From Rallus limicola (taxonomy: Eukaryota > Chordata > Aves > Gruiformes > Rallidae), in the NCBI GenBank assembly GCA_022605955.1, contig JAKCOZ010000001.1, positions 103,138,211-103,202,210 on the forward strand: a stretch of 64,000 nt of DNA, written 5' to 3'. The notes under the pieces were generated by a model. That model was not told where the DNA came from, ran no database searches, and was given only the letters and a program-made list of their open reading frames with translations. A program made the translations under genes and the position numbers. Positions 23,501 through 38,500 of the stretch are shown here, one piece after another (within the stretch, counting starts at the first letter, position 1; every line of letters starts with the position of its first letter).

Positions 23501-26500
23501 ACCTTCACATACATTCAGGATTCAGAGAGCAGCAATGCATTATTTCTGCCCAAAGTGAATCATCTCCCCATTCCCTGGTTTGTTTGTTTGTTCTCCTTGA
23601 TTCTTCTGATAAACACTTCAACTTTGACTAAGCTTCAAATGGGGAGCACTAGCCAAATATTTGTGAATGTATGTATGCACCTGTGTCTATTTTATAGGTA
23701 TGATTTTCTAAACATGTTGTTTTAAACTTCAGCATTATCAAAACTCTCTCAAATGCACAAATATGCTTTTTACTAACCTTTCACATCTAAATGAAGCTCT
23801 TCAGTAAAGTAAGTTTTTGTGTCCTTATTTGGAACTTCTGAAGTTGGCCCAGAAAAGACAGGGTTTTCAGGCATAAGTCTGAACAAGTGATACAGCAGTT
23901 TATTCAAGCTTTTAGTTCTTCTAAGGTACTGTGAGTAGAGAACTCGTAGCTGATATTGTTCAAAGAAACAAACACAAAATACAGGTAAGACTTAAAAAAA
24001 TATCACTTATTCTGTAAATAATATAAATATCATCCTGTAGGAAAGGAACAAGTGTTTAGAAGAGTAATTCAGATCTCTTCAATGTTTTGAATGATTACAA
24101 CATCATAAAACACAGCAAGTTTATTTGAAAATGCAAGAATCATCTATTAATAAATCTTAATTTCTTATTACTCCTGTCATACTACCCTTAACTATTGCAG
24201 TGCAGAAATCTAAGGCCATTGATGCTTTCACAATTCCACAAAAACAAGAGATAGGAAGATACATAGTTTAAAGAATAAAAAAGGCTGGATGAAACTTCAA
24301 GATTAAAGCCAAGTAAGTATGTTAAGAACTTCAGTTAAACAGGTAACTCTCAGAACATATACCTGAGAAGAAGCTGCTTTGAAGAACGCTAATGTTAACT
24401 TCCAAGTGAGCAGATATCCCAGAACAAGGCAGAACTCATCACTCAGGGGCTGAATAACTGCAAATTCTCCAACTGGAATGCACTCCAGGATGTTTTCTAG
24501 CAAGAGCTCTTGAGTGGCCAGGACAGACATAAGAGCTGCTGGAGGTGATCTAAGGAAAAATGTTATCTGGTATAGTAAAATCAAACCTTGAGCAAAGCAT
24601 TAACTGAATTTATACTCACAGCTTTACTAGAAAAGTAATGGTATAGTATATGGTATGTCCTGGTATAGTAGAACACAGAAGGGGCCTTGTATTGCAGGAA
24701 AATTTACTTTCAGATCCACACATTAGGGCCAGATTTTAAGATTTGGGATTTTTTTTTTCCCTGAAAGGGATGGTTAGTGGTTTTACCCCTTGCAAAACAA
24801 ATACAAACTGCGAGCTGATCACTTAGTTGGAAAGTGGTCTGTGGCTGAGCTGGTTTAACCTACATCATGGACAGCTGGTTTGCTTGCTGCCTTTGTTTGT
24901 CAAGTCACACCAACAACAGAGCAACCCAACAATGGATCTCTTAATGACTGAGAGCTGGGTTTGGATTAAAAAGCCTTTTGCAGGTCCATAGTAAGGAAAG
25001 ATACTCATCATTGGGCTGAGGTAAAAAACAACATTAAATAAAAATTATTTTAAAAAATCTGTTACTGCTGTTCCTCCTCAAACCACTGGCTTTATCGGAT
25101 TCAACACCCAGGTCAGTTTTGGAGCTACCAGAAACTGAAGTTACCTGTGCAGCTGGACACATTCTGACTACAGCAGTCCAGTAAAAATCTTACAAGATTT
25201 ACAATATAAAGCATACATTATGCACTTACTCCACTAACTGTACCCACAAAACAACTGCAAATACTGTTTCCAGCTTTAGCAGAAAGGCAGATTTAACCAA
25301 TTATATTGAGTATTTTCAGTATTTATGACCCTATTGTCATAGCTATCTTTTTTCTTTTAATGTCTCCTTACAGACAACTACTCTGCTGCAAATCTGAACT
25401 CTTATCACGCATTTTAAAAATACAGAGAACAATCAAAAATCCATGGAGAAAAATACACACAAGGCTGATTCCTCCTCTTCATCGCCATAAGATTTGAGAT
25501 CTTCATCATCAAATTTAGGCAATTCGGGCATTAATCTACAGAAATATGCAAAATAAATCAGATTTAATTGTTACTGTTTTAATAGATGAGGTGCATAGTT
25601 CTTTGCCTATCAATGACAATATTAGTGGCAAGCAATAACGTAATGGCAACTACTCCTTCAAAACAAGACAGACTCTTTAGGAGACAAGTCACTGCTGCAA
25701 AGATGATAGCCAACGAGCACAGAGCCTTGCTCAGTTCTTTTCCAGACCTCATAAACTTCCTGAATCATGCTAGAATAAACCTCTCTATCAGAATAAAGCT
25801 ACTGCAACTTTATGCCTCAGTTCAAATAAAAGATAATGGTAGTGTCAATACTATTAAATGATACAATCAGACCTAGATCAAGCCTGGAATATTTTAGTTT
25901 ACAGTTTAGGATTCTATGAAAGTTAAAACAGAAGCTAAAATACGATACTGATACCTACGTAACTATGGTACAGAAAATAAAATTGTATCTTCATATAGTG
26001 CAGTAAGAGTTTTCAGTATATATTCAGTCTACTTTTAAATTTGGCATTCACGGATTTACCTTATGTCCTCCAACACAGAACACGAATTGCCCAGTTAAGG
26101 ATTTTCTCCCATAACAGAACATGACTTTGCTAAATCTACATCTGTAAACATGTGTTCTATGGCATATTAAAAAGAAAAAAAAATAAAAAATAAAGAGGGG
26201 TGTCGGGGGGGGAGATGGATATGAGGAAAGTGAAAAATTTGTTGATTCTCACTTATACAACATATGGTAGACAGAAATCTGCACAGGTCTGGCCCGGAAA
26301 AGCAGCAGTGGAGATAACGTATTTAGTAGAGTCTGCAGTTTATCTGGAAGATTCGTCTTCTGGCCTGCAACAAACTTTGCTGGCAATTTATGGTTCAACA
26401 GCTGGTCCTTTGAGATGTAAGTAAGAGCTTCACCCAAAGATATCAATACAGAGTTCTGAAAAGAGCCTTCAGATGCATTTTTTGTTTCTCCTATTTAAAA

Positions 26501-29500
26501 ACAGAGAAAGAAGAGCTGTGATACAGAATGGGATACAGCTGTGATACCCTAAACAAGCATTCCTAGAAACAACCCAGACTGTGCTTATCAGAATCTATCA
26601 GCATCACAATGTTAAGTGCAATTGTTTTACTAATTAGTATGTAAATATTTAAAAAGTGAGGTTTTATAAACTATGTTGACACCATATTCCTATAAATTCA
26701 AAACCACATCCTGTCAAGTTCTATTTCCGAGCAGCCTGGCATGCACCACTATTACCCTCCTTGTTGTATACTTACCTGTGATTTTCACCAACAAAGGTAA
26801 CAGCAAATTGTGAATTCCCTCAGAAAAGAATTCTTTCCATTCACTGATCAAGTTCTCAGGAAGGTTTTCAGTAGTTTTAGGAGCTGCAGCTTCAAAGTAA
26901 GAGCTAAGGGCAGATGCCAAGTCACAACTGACACAAGCGAAGATCTGCACAAGCGGGACATGATACAGGGAACGGTTTTCACTTGTTGTCTAGGAGGAAA
27001 AAAATAAGAGGAAGGGTTCTTAACCATAAATTTGCTTTAAAATATGTTTCACATCCCCTGTCTATACCAGAACTTGCAATTTCCAAGAAGACTCTATTAC
27101 AAAGACTATTTTAAAGGCGCAGGAGGGTGAGAGGAGTTTAAAAAGTGTGATCTGTACTTCAGTAAAGCGTTACTGAAATGAATTCTCAAGCCACATTTCG
27201 AATCCTGGATCGCTTCCCTTACATGACCGTCTTCATGTAAGAAGAAACTGCCACCAAGTGGATTCAAGTAGAAATGTACGCAGCTGTAGCTTCTCTGTAG
27301 CACCTGTACAGCCAAGTAAGCCAGCCTTGATAGTGAAGTGCTCTCACTTTTCTCTCCCAAACATCAAAGCCATACCAGTATCATACTTCTATTTCCAAAC
27401 CACAAAAGGAAACTGACAATACATTATTGTAAACTGGAAATTATGGAGTGGCTCTCAGGAGGATCTTTCCTCTCCCTCAACGCAGCTTCTTTTCAAAATT
27501 TTTATTATTGCTACTTTTCCCAAAAAAGGAGTACCATTAACTATTACAAATTATTTCCAAGGATTTAATCTATGTTATAAGTTTTTCATACAGATTTGTT
27601 ATGTTTTGGTTGTTGTTTTGGTTTGGTTTTTTTAATTATAAAAGAATACAGTTTTGAGGCACATACAGCATAAGCAAGAAGATGCTGGGGATGTTTAGCC
27701 TGGAGAAGAGGAGGCTGAGGGGAGACCTTATCACTGCCTACAGTTACCTGAAGGGAGGTTGTAGAGAGGTGGGCAATGGTCTCTTCAGCCAGGTGACAGG
27801 AGACAGGACAAGGGGAAATGGCACAAAGCTGCACCAGGGCAGGGTCAGATTAGATGTTAGGAAAAAATTTTCCCCGAAAGAGTTGCCAAGGCCTGGAACA
27901 GGCTGCCCAGGGAGGGGGTGAGTCACCTTCCCTGGATGTGTTTAAAAAAAGGGTAGATGAGGCACTTGGGGATATGGTTTAGCATAGGATGGGAATGGTT
28001 GGGCTTGATGATCTTGAAGGTCTTTTTCAACCTTGTGATTCTGTGAAATCCTGAGACTAAGAAAGACAACATGGAAGCTTCCAGCTGCCGTATGTAAGAG
28101 TGTAGAGATGAAGGGCACAAAAAAGAAAATTAAAAAAATAAAAGGGTGGGGGGTGGTGGGCAGGCCTAGGGGACAAGATTCTGTACCTTCAATTAATAAA
28201 GTAACAGCTGTTCACTTCCACCTGTTTTCTAACAGTGTTAGGATATAAGTTTGATATTTCATGTGATCAGTTAGATACTGAAATCAGATACTGCTTTTCA
28301 TTCAGTTAATTTTTATATGTCAGTTTAGACTTTGCTCTTAAAGGATGGGTTTTTTTCAACTGAGACCTACAGCAGACATATCCAAATACTCTACAATTAC
28401 CAAAGCCATTAAAAATCATATTACTTCAAGAGTGAGGTAATTCCATCTCTATATACAAAAAGAAACAGGAGATGTACTATTGCTTGTGGTTCTACACATG
28501 GCATTTGTCAAAGCTTAAAGTAAAAAGGATTTTGTACAATTCTTTTAACATTGTAACATTGTATCAAATATTTGCTAAACTGAGATGACTGTGTCTCTGC
28601 CATATGCAGGGAACAATCTAAATAGGTGAGTAAACCAAAAGTAAAGATGCAGCATTAGCACTCATGCTGTAGGTAAAGTTTACTTTCTTAATCACGTATT
28701 CTGATGGAGAGGAGATGCTTTTTAAATTATCTTTGACATGCTGAGTACCCAGCTATTAATATTGATCATAACTTTGAAGTACTAGAAAGTTAACACATGC
28801 CTTAGATGAAACAAAGTTATAATTGTTAAGACCACTGTGTTAAGAACCAAGACTCTGAGTTCCATTCCTCTTGGCAATCCTGATGCATTTTGTTCAAATT
28901 TAATTGCTACGTAGCGTAACTTCTACAGTGTCTTACTGTATCATCCACATACTCAACTTGCCACTTAGCAAACACAGGTGAACTTTTAACATAAAGCTTT
29001 CAAAGATTTATGATGCCTACATCAATCTAACAGCCCAGTAAGATTATAAAAACTCAGTTCTTTTATAGCCCCACCCCACATCAGTCTGGTAGGTTCAACT
29101 GGGCATCAGGAGGAACCTCTTAAGAGCTGTAACTCAATCACTGGTATTCATCTCTTTCTTATTACCTCTAACCAAGCCAGCATGGAGCACATGATAAAGT
29201 CCCATTCATTGTCAGCCAAAGGAGCCGTGGAATGCTTCAGCAGCAAGGGCAGGTAACGGATCATCTCTATGTTGAAACTGAGCACCTGAGCACTTGTTTC
29301 TTTCAAATTGCTGTAATAAAAACGTAACTAAAGTTGACATATCTTTATGTTGAAGGCACAAGTATTTATATTCCTGCCTTTCCTCACGCCTCCTCTTAGG
29401 ACAGATTAGCCCTGCACCAGGCTCTGCACTCTCAGCTTTTGATGCTCTGTCTCTCAAAGTTAGAACCCTACACTAAGTCAGTCAGTCAACGGGTACAAAG

Positions 29501-32500
29501 CAGCCCATCAGAGCTACTTGCTCATTTGCACGCTGTAGTTCCCTAAAATTGCACAATTTGCATACTTGTTCAACTAATACACTTACATAAACGATGAAAT
29601 TTAGCAGTTTTACCTAAACCAATACAAGAAAAATAATCATTTAAGATACTAAATTTAAAAATAAGAGTGCTGAAGCATCCAAATAGCATGCATTATTTTA
29701 AGACTTTGTTGTTGCCTGGATTTTTCTCACTATACTCAAGACAAATGAACCTCAGCATATCCTCACTCCTCGCTGGAAGCTTTCCTACTTACATTTTCAG
29801 GTCCAGAATTTTAGAAACACCCAAGTTTAGTATCCAAGTTTTCTTTCTGCTACCTAAATAAACCATCAGAATTTGGAACTGAATATCCAGCAACACCTAC
29901 AGAAGCTGATCAGTTCTGAACCTTTTTGAAAACAGTTGACATCCAGGTGCATTAAAAAAAGCTCCCGGTTTCCCAGCCTCCAGCCGCTCAGCTGAGTATC
30001 TACAGGATGAATTACCAGATTCTTAAACACAGCCATATTGAACTGTGGGATGCAGATCTTCAAAGGCGTAAAAACATAGTATTAGAGTAGTAGAAGGTGC
30101 TTGTAACTTAGAAATTGATTTTGTTGATTTTGAGTTAATAACCACTCTGTATTTTTAAACTCTTGTTTTAGCACTTTAGAAAAGTCAAATTATCTCAAAG
30201 TTGCACCCACCAGCTAAAGAGAAAGTTGTCTTCATTATCATTTTTCCAAGACATTATGATTTTTAGTATTCCAGGTAGTAGATGATCACAATCAATACTT
30301 CTATCATTCAAGCAGGAGTTCAAAATGGAAAGACAACCAAATGCTCCTATAACATAGGAAAAATATTGTGTTCAACAGGCCTCAACCATCAAGATAAACC
30401 AAGCATTAGTATTTGTGTCAACTGACTGGATTATTTTATTTGAACTTAACATCAATATCTAAGCAGCAATACTAAACAATAATTTGGATAGAGAATTCAG
30501 TAAATGTGAGGTGTGAATTCCAGTATTACTATAAAGAGTGTAAACTTTTACTTTCAGAGGAAAGTACTACTACTGCGTTAGTACTGTTTTCCATTTTTAA
30601 GGAAAACTGTATAGATCTAGGTTTCTTGGAGAACACTTCTTACAAGCACAATGACCAAGAACCAAGTAATTAAAGTACCACTTATGCATAGCAAAACCAA
30701 ACAAATGAAAAAAATCACCACACTTTTTCCTATTTTTTACTTAAAGTTTCATAGCACATTTGGTCTGGAAGCCAGGAAGGCTTAAGCAGGAGTACTCTAA
30801 GTCTCTTAAGAGTAAGAGTTAAGGAAGGTACCACCTTAGAAAGATTCAAGATTCCTCTCAATTGCTGCATGACACAACACTGATAATTTTCACTTTGAGA
30901 ACATTCATTTGAAGAACTCACCTGAAAACTTGAGGACACTGCCAAGGGACAGATGTCCACAGTTTAAAGCCACCAAATACAGTTTTTTTGATTTAAGTAA
31001 ACACAGTCCTTCTAAGAATACAAAAAAATCAACTTTCAAGTTTTTATATAGACTGATCAAGAAGAGTACATGCAAGAAAGCACAAAAGCAGTGCTAGGAA
31101 AAAGTAAGAACGTTAATTCTTTTAAATGACACTTAGCTGACATAGAAGAACTGTGTGTGAGCATTTCCAAAGGATTTTCTTGAAAAGCAACAAAAAATAA
31201 AAAGGTCTTCTAAAGGATATTCAAAGAAGTGTTATGGCAACTCTCAATCACCTCTTAAGTAATTTTTCAAAAGCTGCTGAAAGCGTACGTGCAGCACTTC
31301 TGACTCAGTGAGAAAGAGTTCTTGCTAAAGCATCTAAAGACAATAGTGACACTACCAGTTGATCATGTGAATATTTCTGCATCCTCTGTAAAGCCTAAAT
31401 TATTAACTGAAAACTCTGATACTTACATATGTGTTTAAATCAGACAGACCAAACAAAAAGTATGGCAATATCAAAATTCTTTAACAATACTAGCCTAAAT
31501 CCTTTGTTCTAGTTTTGTACCAGGCAGTTCAGCTTGTTCTTCCTTCATAAGGCAGAGAACTACTACACCAAACAGTCTAGAAGAAATACACCAGCTAAGA
31601 AGACATTTCTTTTGAGGAAAAACAGTATTATTCTAATTAACAAGTTTTATCTAAAAGAAACGTTATTACAATATCATGCTCTAAACTCTAACGAAGTGGA
31701 CTGAGGTAAGAACAGACTCACCATCAGTGCTGGAAAGCTCTGACTGCGTGCATGTCATAAGTTTGGCCACACAGTGGAAGACAAGTTCTCTCTTTTCTTC
31801 CTCAATTAAAAAAGGTGATAGACACTGAAGTGTATGCAGTCTGCCCTCTGTTAACGGCAGGAACCTACCCGTACAAGCAAAACATCAAGAATGAAACAAA
31901 CCCAAAAATTCAACCAGTAAACAAAGCATCAGTTGGTTCATAACAACCCAGTATCCTGTGATATAACCAAATCCCCACACCAAACAGTCTCACTTTCACA
32001 TACCATACACACATATTACCAAATTTTCAGTCTCTAGCTGTCATTCATCAGAATCAGCATCATTTAACATTATCAACATTGGCAAGGAGCTAAAAGTTTA
32101 CAGACAGCAGGATTGAGATACCCTTCTGTTGTCTTGAAAAGTTGTTTCTTCTCACAGGATACAGCATTTTCCGCACAGATCACTTTAGCCATGGTTAAGG
32201 ACCAGAGTCTTCCGTGTTCCTCTGATCTACAAAGGAGACAACAGACAATGGGTAACGCACACAGATGCATGGCTCACAACAAAAGCGTCTGGATGAAGCT
32301 TGAATCGACAGACATAAGGAAATACGGCGGCACCTGATGCTACATACGACACAAAATGTGAAGGGACAGTTCAGGCTTGTTTTACTTGTCCTTACCTGTC
32401 AAACACTGTCTGCTGAAGGCTAGCTGTATTACTGAGGGTACTGAACTTCTCATAGGTGATATGCATTTCTTCTAACATATGCAGATATTCCAGCAGCAGA

Positions 32501-35500
32501 TAAGGAGGATTCTCCAATTCTTCAATCCATTGTAACGAGTACAACAGTTCTGCAACTAATTAAACAACACAAGTTGTTTACAAGCAACAGCTGAATATAT
32601 TCAGTGCATAAGCAAGAAGTTTCAGGTCAAGGTTTTGTTGGTTTTTAAAATATGTTTTGAATGCATTAAAAAGATGATATTTATACTCAATCTCAGGTGC
32701 TTCAGAGCACGAACTAGGTATTTGCCACTGCATCATAAAATACAGGAGAAGAAAAAGCTACAATTATCAATTCTAGATGCCCAGAAACTTTTAAAGCAAA
32801 TCAAACATAACAGGAACTCTCATTCCTCTCTATTCTCTCTTTTCTTTTTTTTTTTTAAATACATATGTTTCTTGCAGACAAGTCAACCAAGAACCAAGTC
32901 ACCAGTAAAAAAACCTCAAGCAAATCTGATGCTAATAGCTAGCATGTTTGTTTTTCATTAGCTTACAAAAACCTACACTGAAAAATTACGATGAGACTTT
33001 TGGAGATGGAGTTGTTAATTTGTAAGTTTGTTTTAATTTGTGCATTCCATAAGTAAAATAAACAAGATTCCACCGAGTGGAATTAAGAAAAACTGCTGCC
33101 TCAAAATATCTTTGCATTGTGGCTAAACACTCAGGGCATTTAATTGATGAGAAGCACACCATTCCTATTACCAACTCATGTGAATGCACCATGTGTCTTG
33201 GAAATGAACAACTCAGAAGTTGATCATAAATTCAAACTTCTCCAAATTCTGCTAGGACCTTCAAAAGGTCCTAGAAATATAAATGCTATATTTGTGCATA
33301 CTTTTAAAGGAGATCCAGGGAGGGGGCAGGGGGTGACAGGATGATTTCTCATACCTATGTGCCAAACTTTAACTACTGATGTCTATCTATCAATTTGGGT
33401 TAATTTACAAGTACTACAAAAGTAAATTCCTTTATGTTCCACAGTTGTAACTTACTTATACTGTCAATTTTCTTTCTTTCAGCATCACCATTTCCATGGA
33501 CGACACCATTTTCCAACAGGAGCAGCACCATTTTACTTAGCAAGGCTGAAGCACACAGATGGCCTGGGAGTTTAGCTGTGCCACACAGCTTAACACACGA
33601 TCCCAAGGGTTCACAATTCATACTAAGCCTTCCTTCCAGAAGAGGTTTGTGCATCCACTGTAGTAAGTGCACAAAAAGAGTATGAACAAATAACTGACAT
33701 TTTAATGATGCATAGAAGACTTATGTTCTGTTTAACCTTGAAAAAGTGAGAATTATTAAGAAATACAAAAGATGAACAACTGAAGCATATTAAAAAGCTT
33801 ATAAATACAGAGCAGCAACTTGAAACTGCATTGCTGCCACAGAAACAAATATGTATCTTTAGAACTCTGTATATTTTAAAAGAGATACTAAGAGATACTA
33901 AGGTTACTGAAGATTGCTGGTTGGACAGAAAATGTATGTCCTTCTCCACTCTAAGAATGTCAGCATTTTTCTGATAGGCAGCATATCATGCTCCTCTGCA
34001 GCAACTGGTGCCTTTCACAAAATAAATCTATAGGAGAACTAAAATATAACACCAACTTCATAAGGTATATTCCGAGTTGCTGGTGTTCCATGCAGAAAAG
34101 GGAAATTTCATAGATTTTTTTTTTTCCCCCCAGTAGTACTGGAGGGGACCATAAACACAGATATTTTGTCCTCTGTCATTGGCAGAGGCTGAAGAGAACC
34201 TCTGCACAGACATACACATACTCATAACTCTAGTGACACATCAAGATAAAGAACGCTTATCACCAAAAAAAGGACAGAGACTTGAGGTAAGACTGACTAC
34301 CAGTATCATTTCCATACCTCAGGGGATAGAGACTCGTGCAGTTTCCCCCACTCAGTTTTGTTAGGTGTCACATGGTCAATGTAAGCTCCCACAAGATATC
34401 CAGACTGTTCATCAGCTTCCATAAGCTTAGACAACAAATCACTAACTGCAGCAATCAAAATCTGAAGGCTGAGAAAAGGAGAAAACACTGCAAATAAGTT
34501 TGACACTATCCAGTAAAAGCAAGCTGCTTTATTTTACGTTGATACAATGCTACATACACGCTACACTGTGGTGGTTTAACCTTAGCTGAAGAATAGGTGT
34601 ATACCAAGCTGGTCCATCACTCCCCTCCTCAGCAGGACAGGGAGGGGAGAAAAATATGATAGAAGAAACCATGCCAAACTCTTGGGTCAAGGCAAAGGCA
34701 GTTTAATGTGACAAAGGCAAAAAATTATTCCCTGCTTCCCATCAGCAGGTGATTTCGGGACATTTCCCAGGAAGCAGGGCTTCAGGACATGTAGTGGCTG
34801 CTCCCAAAGATAAATGTAAAAAAAACAAATGCCCCCACTTCCTCCCCTTATCTCCCAGATTCTTATTGCTAAGCAGATGTCATATGGTATGGAATACCCC
34901 GTTGGTCAGTTTGGGACAGCAGTCCTGTGTCCGCTCCCAGGACCTTGCTCAAGCCCAGCCTACTGCTGGGGGCAGGGGAGAACTGCTGGAGAGACAGCCT
35001 GGTGCTGTGCCAGCACTGCTCAGCAGTGGCCAAGCGCTGGTGTGTCACCAGTGCCCTGCTCTCTACTGATCCATCTCAGCCAGGCACACTACATACACCA
35101 ACGGCCTTTTAAATTATGGGCTACCCACAGTTCTCACCTCTGACAGGCTGACAAATCTCTAGGTAACATAGATGCCAAATAAATAAACAGTATAGCCCTG
35201 ATCTTAGTTCGCTTTGGAGAGCGACCTGTTATGAAATGGACCTGTACACCACAGTTACCTTTTAACATCCAAAGAGGAAGACTGAGTTTGATTCTTGACC
35301 CACAGTGCAGATTTCTGCAAGAAAGTGCTCCGTTTCTGCTTACTCTGAAGTTGACGCACAAGGGAATTCACACCACACATCCAAGTGTGTCTTAATTTAC
35401 ATACAAGTAAATCTATTGTGGGGAAAAGAAGAAGAAGCAGCAGCAGCAATGAACAGACAACCAATACTACCACAAACAGGTAAACTCAAATTACAGCACA

Positions 35501-38500
35501 CAGCAACGACCACAGGTCTAAAGGTCCTAGAGCAAGAAAAGAATTTTCTCTCCTGTGTGGTTACATGCAGTAACTATCACAGGCAAACATACAGGTGTGT
35601 TACTGCAGAACAATTCTGAATGAACTCTGACACCCAGGTAATATTTGGGAATAAAAGTGATGTTCCTGTTGTCTACACATGTTCATATGGTCTTCAAAAA
35701 TCACCAATCTTTTTGAAAATACTGAACAGTCACAACATCAACAGTCAATTCCAAAGCAGCAGTGGTTTTCGGCCAGTGACGTTCTACTTCATTTCTATGA
35801 CAAGGCCACAACATTTCCTCCCTCCTTTCTATCTAAGTCAGGAAATGCATTTAGCAATTTATCAGGATCTCAGCCTGCAAACGAGATGCTAGTGGGGACG
35901 GGAACGTGTCATTATTCGTCAGAGCAACCTGACCAATAAATTGCTTCAAAATAAATGTATGTATCTTTAATAAAGACCTTTTTTTCCATAGGATCACCAC
36001 ATTACAGAATGAACAAAAAAAAAAAATTCTCCTTCACTGTACTTCATAGACCTTAAATAACTGATGTAACACTCCACAAACTGTGAAATATCACAGCCTC
36101 AAAGATAGCTGGAGCACAGGGATACAGACATCACAAAAAGTTAAAAATCCTTGTAAAGTTGTATAGGACAATGTTTAGTAGCAACCACTGATGTAAATTA
36201 AAAGCATGAATTTTCATGTCAGTTACAGCTGCAACTGCTCAATGTCTGTGAACTCAGTATTCTACTACATACTTGAATCTGTTTAATGAAAAAGAATTTA
36301 AATATAATAATCAACTACAAAAAAGTTCTCAAAGTTCATTTTCCAAATTACCTGTTAAGTGTGTGGCATCCTGCCTCTGAGCACACAACTGGAATATGGT
36401 AAGCAGCAAGTCTTCTGAGGATGGCATCAGTAAACACTCTTTCACTGAGCTGAAAAAGCTTGAGGCTACATCACAGATGAAAGATACTGATGGTCCGGTA
36501 TTCCCAGCTTCAGAAAGATCCTTAGCTTTAGACAGAGCTGCTTGAAGTTTATCAATAATCCTTTCAACAAAAGTTTCACCAATCAAAGATTCTGTTGGGG
36601 AGAGGAAGGCAACAGCATGCTTTGATTACTTGATAAACACGATAATCAAAGACATTGTATTGATGTATGTTACCGATTTGTGTTTTATTTAATAATTCTG
36701 CATGCTAAATAAAGTGCAAAGTAGTTTCAGTGTAATGTATACCTAAAAGCATTTTCTTAGTCCACAATCATGCAGGATCAGCTAGTCAAAGCTTCACATT
36801 GCCAAGCATCCTTTCTCTAAATCACCTGAAGCATCTTAGACAGCAGGTATATAGAATAGAGTAAGTGCAGGGGGATCTCTTCCACTTGTACACCTTCCAA
36901 CCTTCTGGCAATCAGCTGCGAGCCAGAGAGTACACCAGACCACTGTATATAACTAACCCAGCCAGACCAATCTTCCATGAATGTGCTCAGTCCTGCTCTT
37001 ACTGGATCTACGTGGGCTAATCCCATTTATCCTTAAATTCCCCAGCATACTGTCACAGTAAATTCCACTATTTAATTATGAACTGTATGAAGAAGCACAC
37101 TTTTCTCTTTCCTCCAGTCTGCTTTTTGAACATCTGTAGGCAACCTCAGGCTCTTCTGCTTAAAGAAGCAATGAAAAATTTCTTCCTATTTGCTTTTCCC
37201 ATGCAAATTATGAATTTATGCCTCTTTACCACAACTGCATCCCCACTCACTTTCACTGCAAGCTGGAAAATTCTACACTGTTTTACCACCTCTACAAGTA
37301 GAAGTCACTGCATTTGCCTAACCACCCCTGCCTTCTTTCTACAAGTGCATTCAAGTTCTATCACACATTTTTTCAAAAGCATGTAGGTGGACAAGACCAT
37401 TGCAGTGACCGAACTATAGGCAGTATTCAGGGTATTGACACACCAATGCTGCAATAACTTCCTTTTGTCCTCTGTTCTTTTCACAGCAGCTCCTAATAAT
37501 CTGTATCCCCTTTTTATAGCTGAGCACCAACCTGCCACTAACAGGGAGCCATTGCAATGACTGAAGATCTCTGAATTTTAACAGCTCAGAGCCTGCTAGT
37601 GAATACATACAGTTACAACTGTGTTCTTCCTTTTTATTTACTGGTATTTATATACCGGATAATTTTTGGGTTTGAATTTCATTTGTAATTATATCAGTTA
37701 ATCATTCAGTATCACCAGACACTGCTATGGCTCTGTGAAGTTTCAGTTTTGATGACTAGGAATAATTTACCATAAATTATCATCCTTTAGGTACTGAAAA
37801 ATAAACCAAACCAAACAACCCAACAAACAACCTATGTGGATCTCTTAAACTTGAAAGCACCGCACATGTGCTCAGCATTCAGATCAACTCAAGTATGTTA
37901 CCTCAAGAGTCAAAGCACTGCTGAGTTTAACAAAACACAAATGAAAATTTTACAGGGAAAACATCAAGAAAATTGAACTCCACTTGAAGTCTGTATCACA
38001 GATACCACAAAATGCAAGGAAGAAATTAAATAGGTTGTTATTAATAAAAAATAGATTACATATACAGCAAAATTGTGCACACAGTTTTTAAAAAACATGA
38101 ATCTAACTGAAAAAGGCTCAAAGCAATTCACAGGTGCTGTAAGAGGGAATTACCCATGCATGCATAGGTCCACAGCCATTGATTTTTGATGTTCTAGTTT
38201 GAAGGTAAATTTTAGGTAGCATGGTTTAAAAAATACATTAATATCAGCACATCAATAATTTTCCTTGAGTTTTCCCAACTCACAAACATTGACTTTTGTT
38301 TGGGAAGAAAGACCAAAAAAACTGCAGTGTCAGTGCTTCAGGTTAGTGTTCACACAATTAAGGTGGACATGGTTAATCACCTCAGGTTAAAAAAAAAAAA
38401 CTACCACAAAACACAACAAAGAAGCGCAAACCACGAGCACAATATTTATGCTTTAAATTCCAAGGAATAAATAAGCTTACCATTTTTAATGTGTTGAGAC

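Noticed and set aside
32113..32337. 74-codon + frame opposite LTN1 exon 18
   Set aside because: Antisense shadow; the - strand carries the true exon with matching phases.
34749..35143. Overlapping + frames of about 100 codons
   Set aside because: They lie in the reverse strand of a solo LTR.
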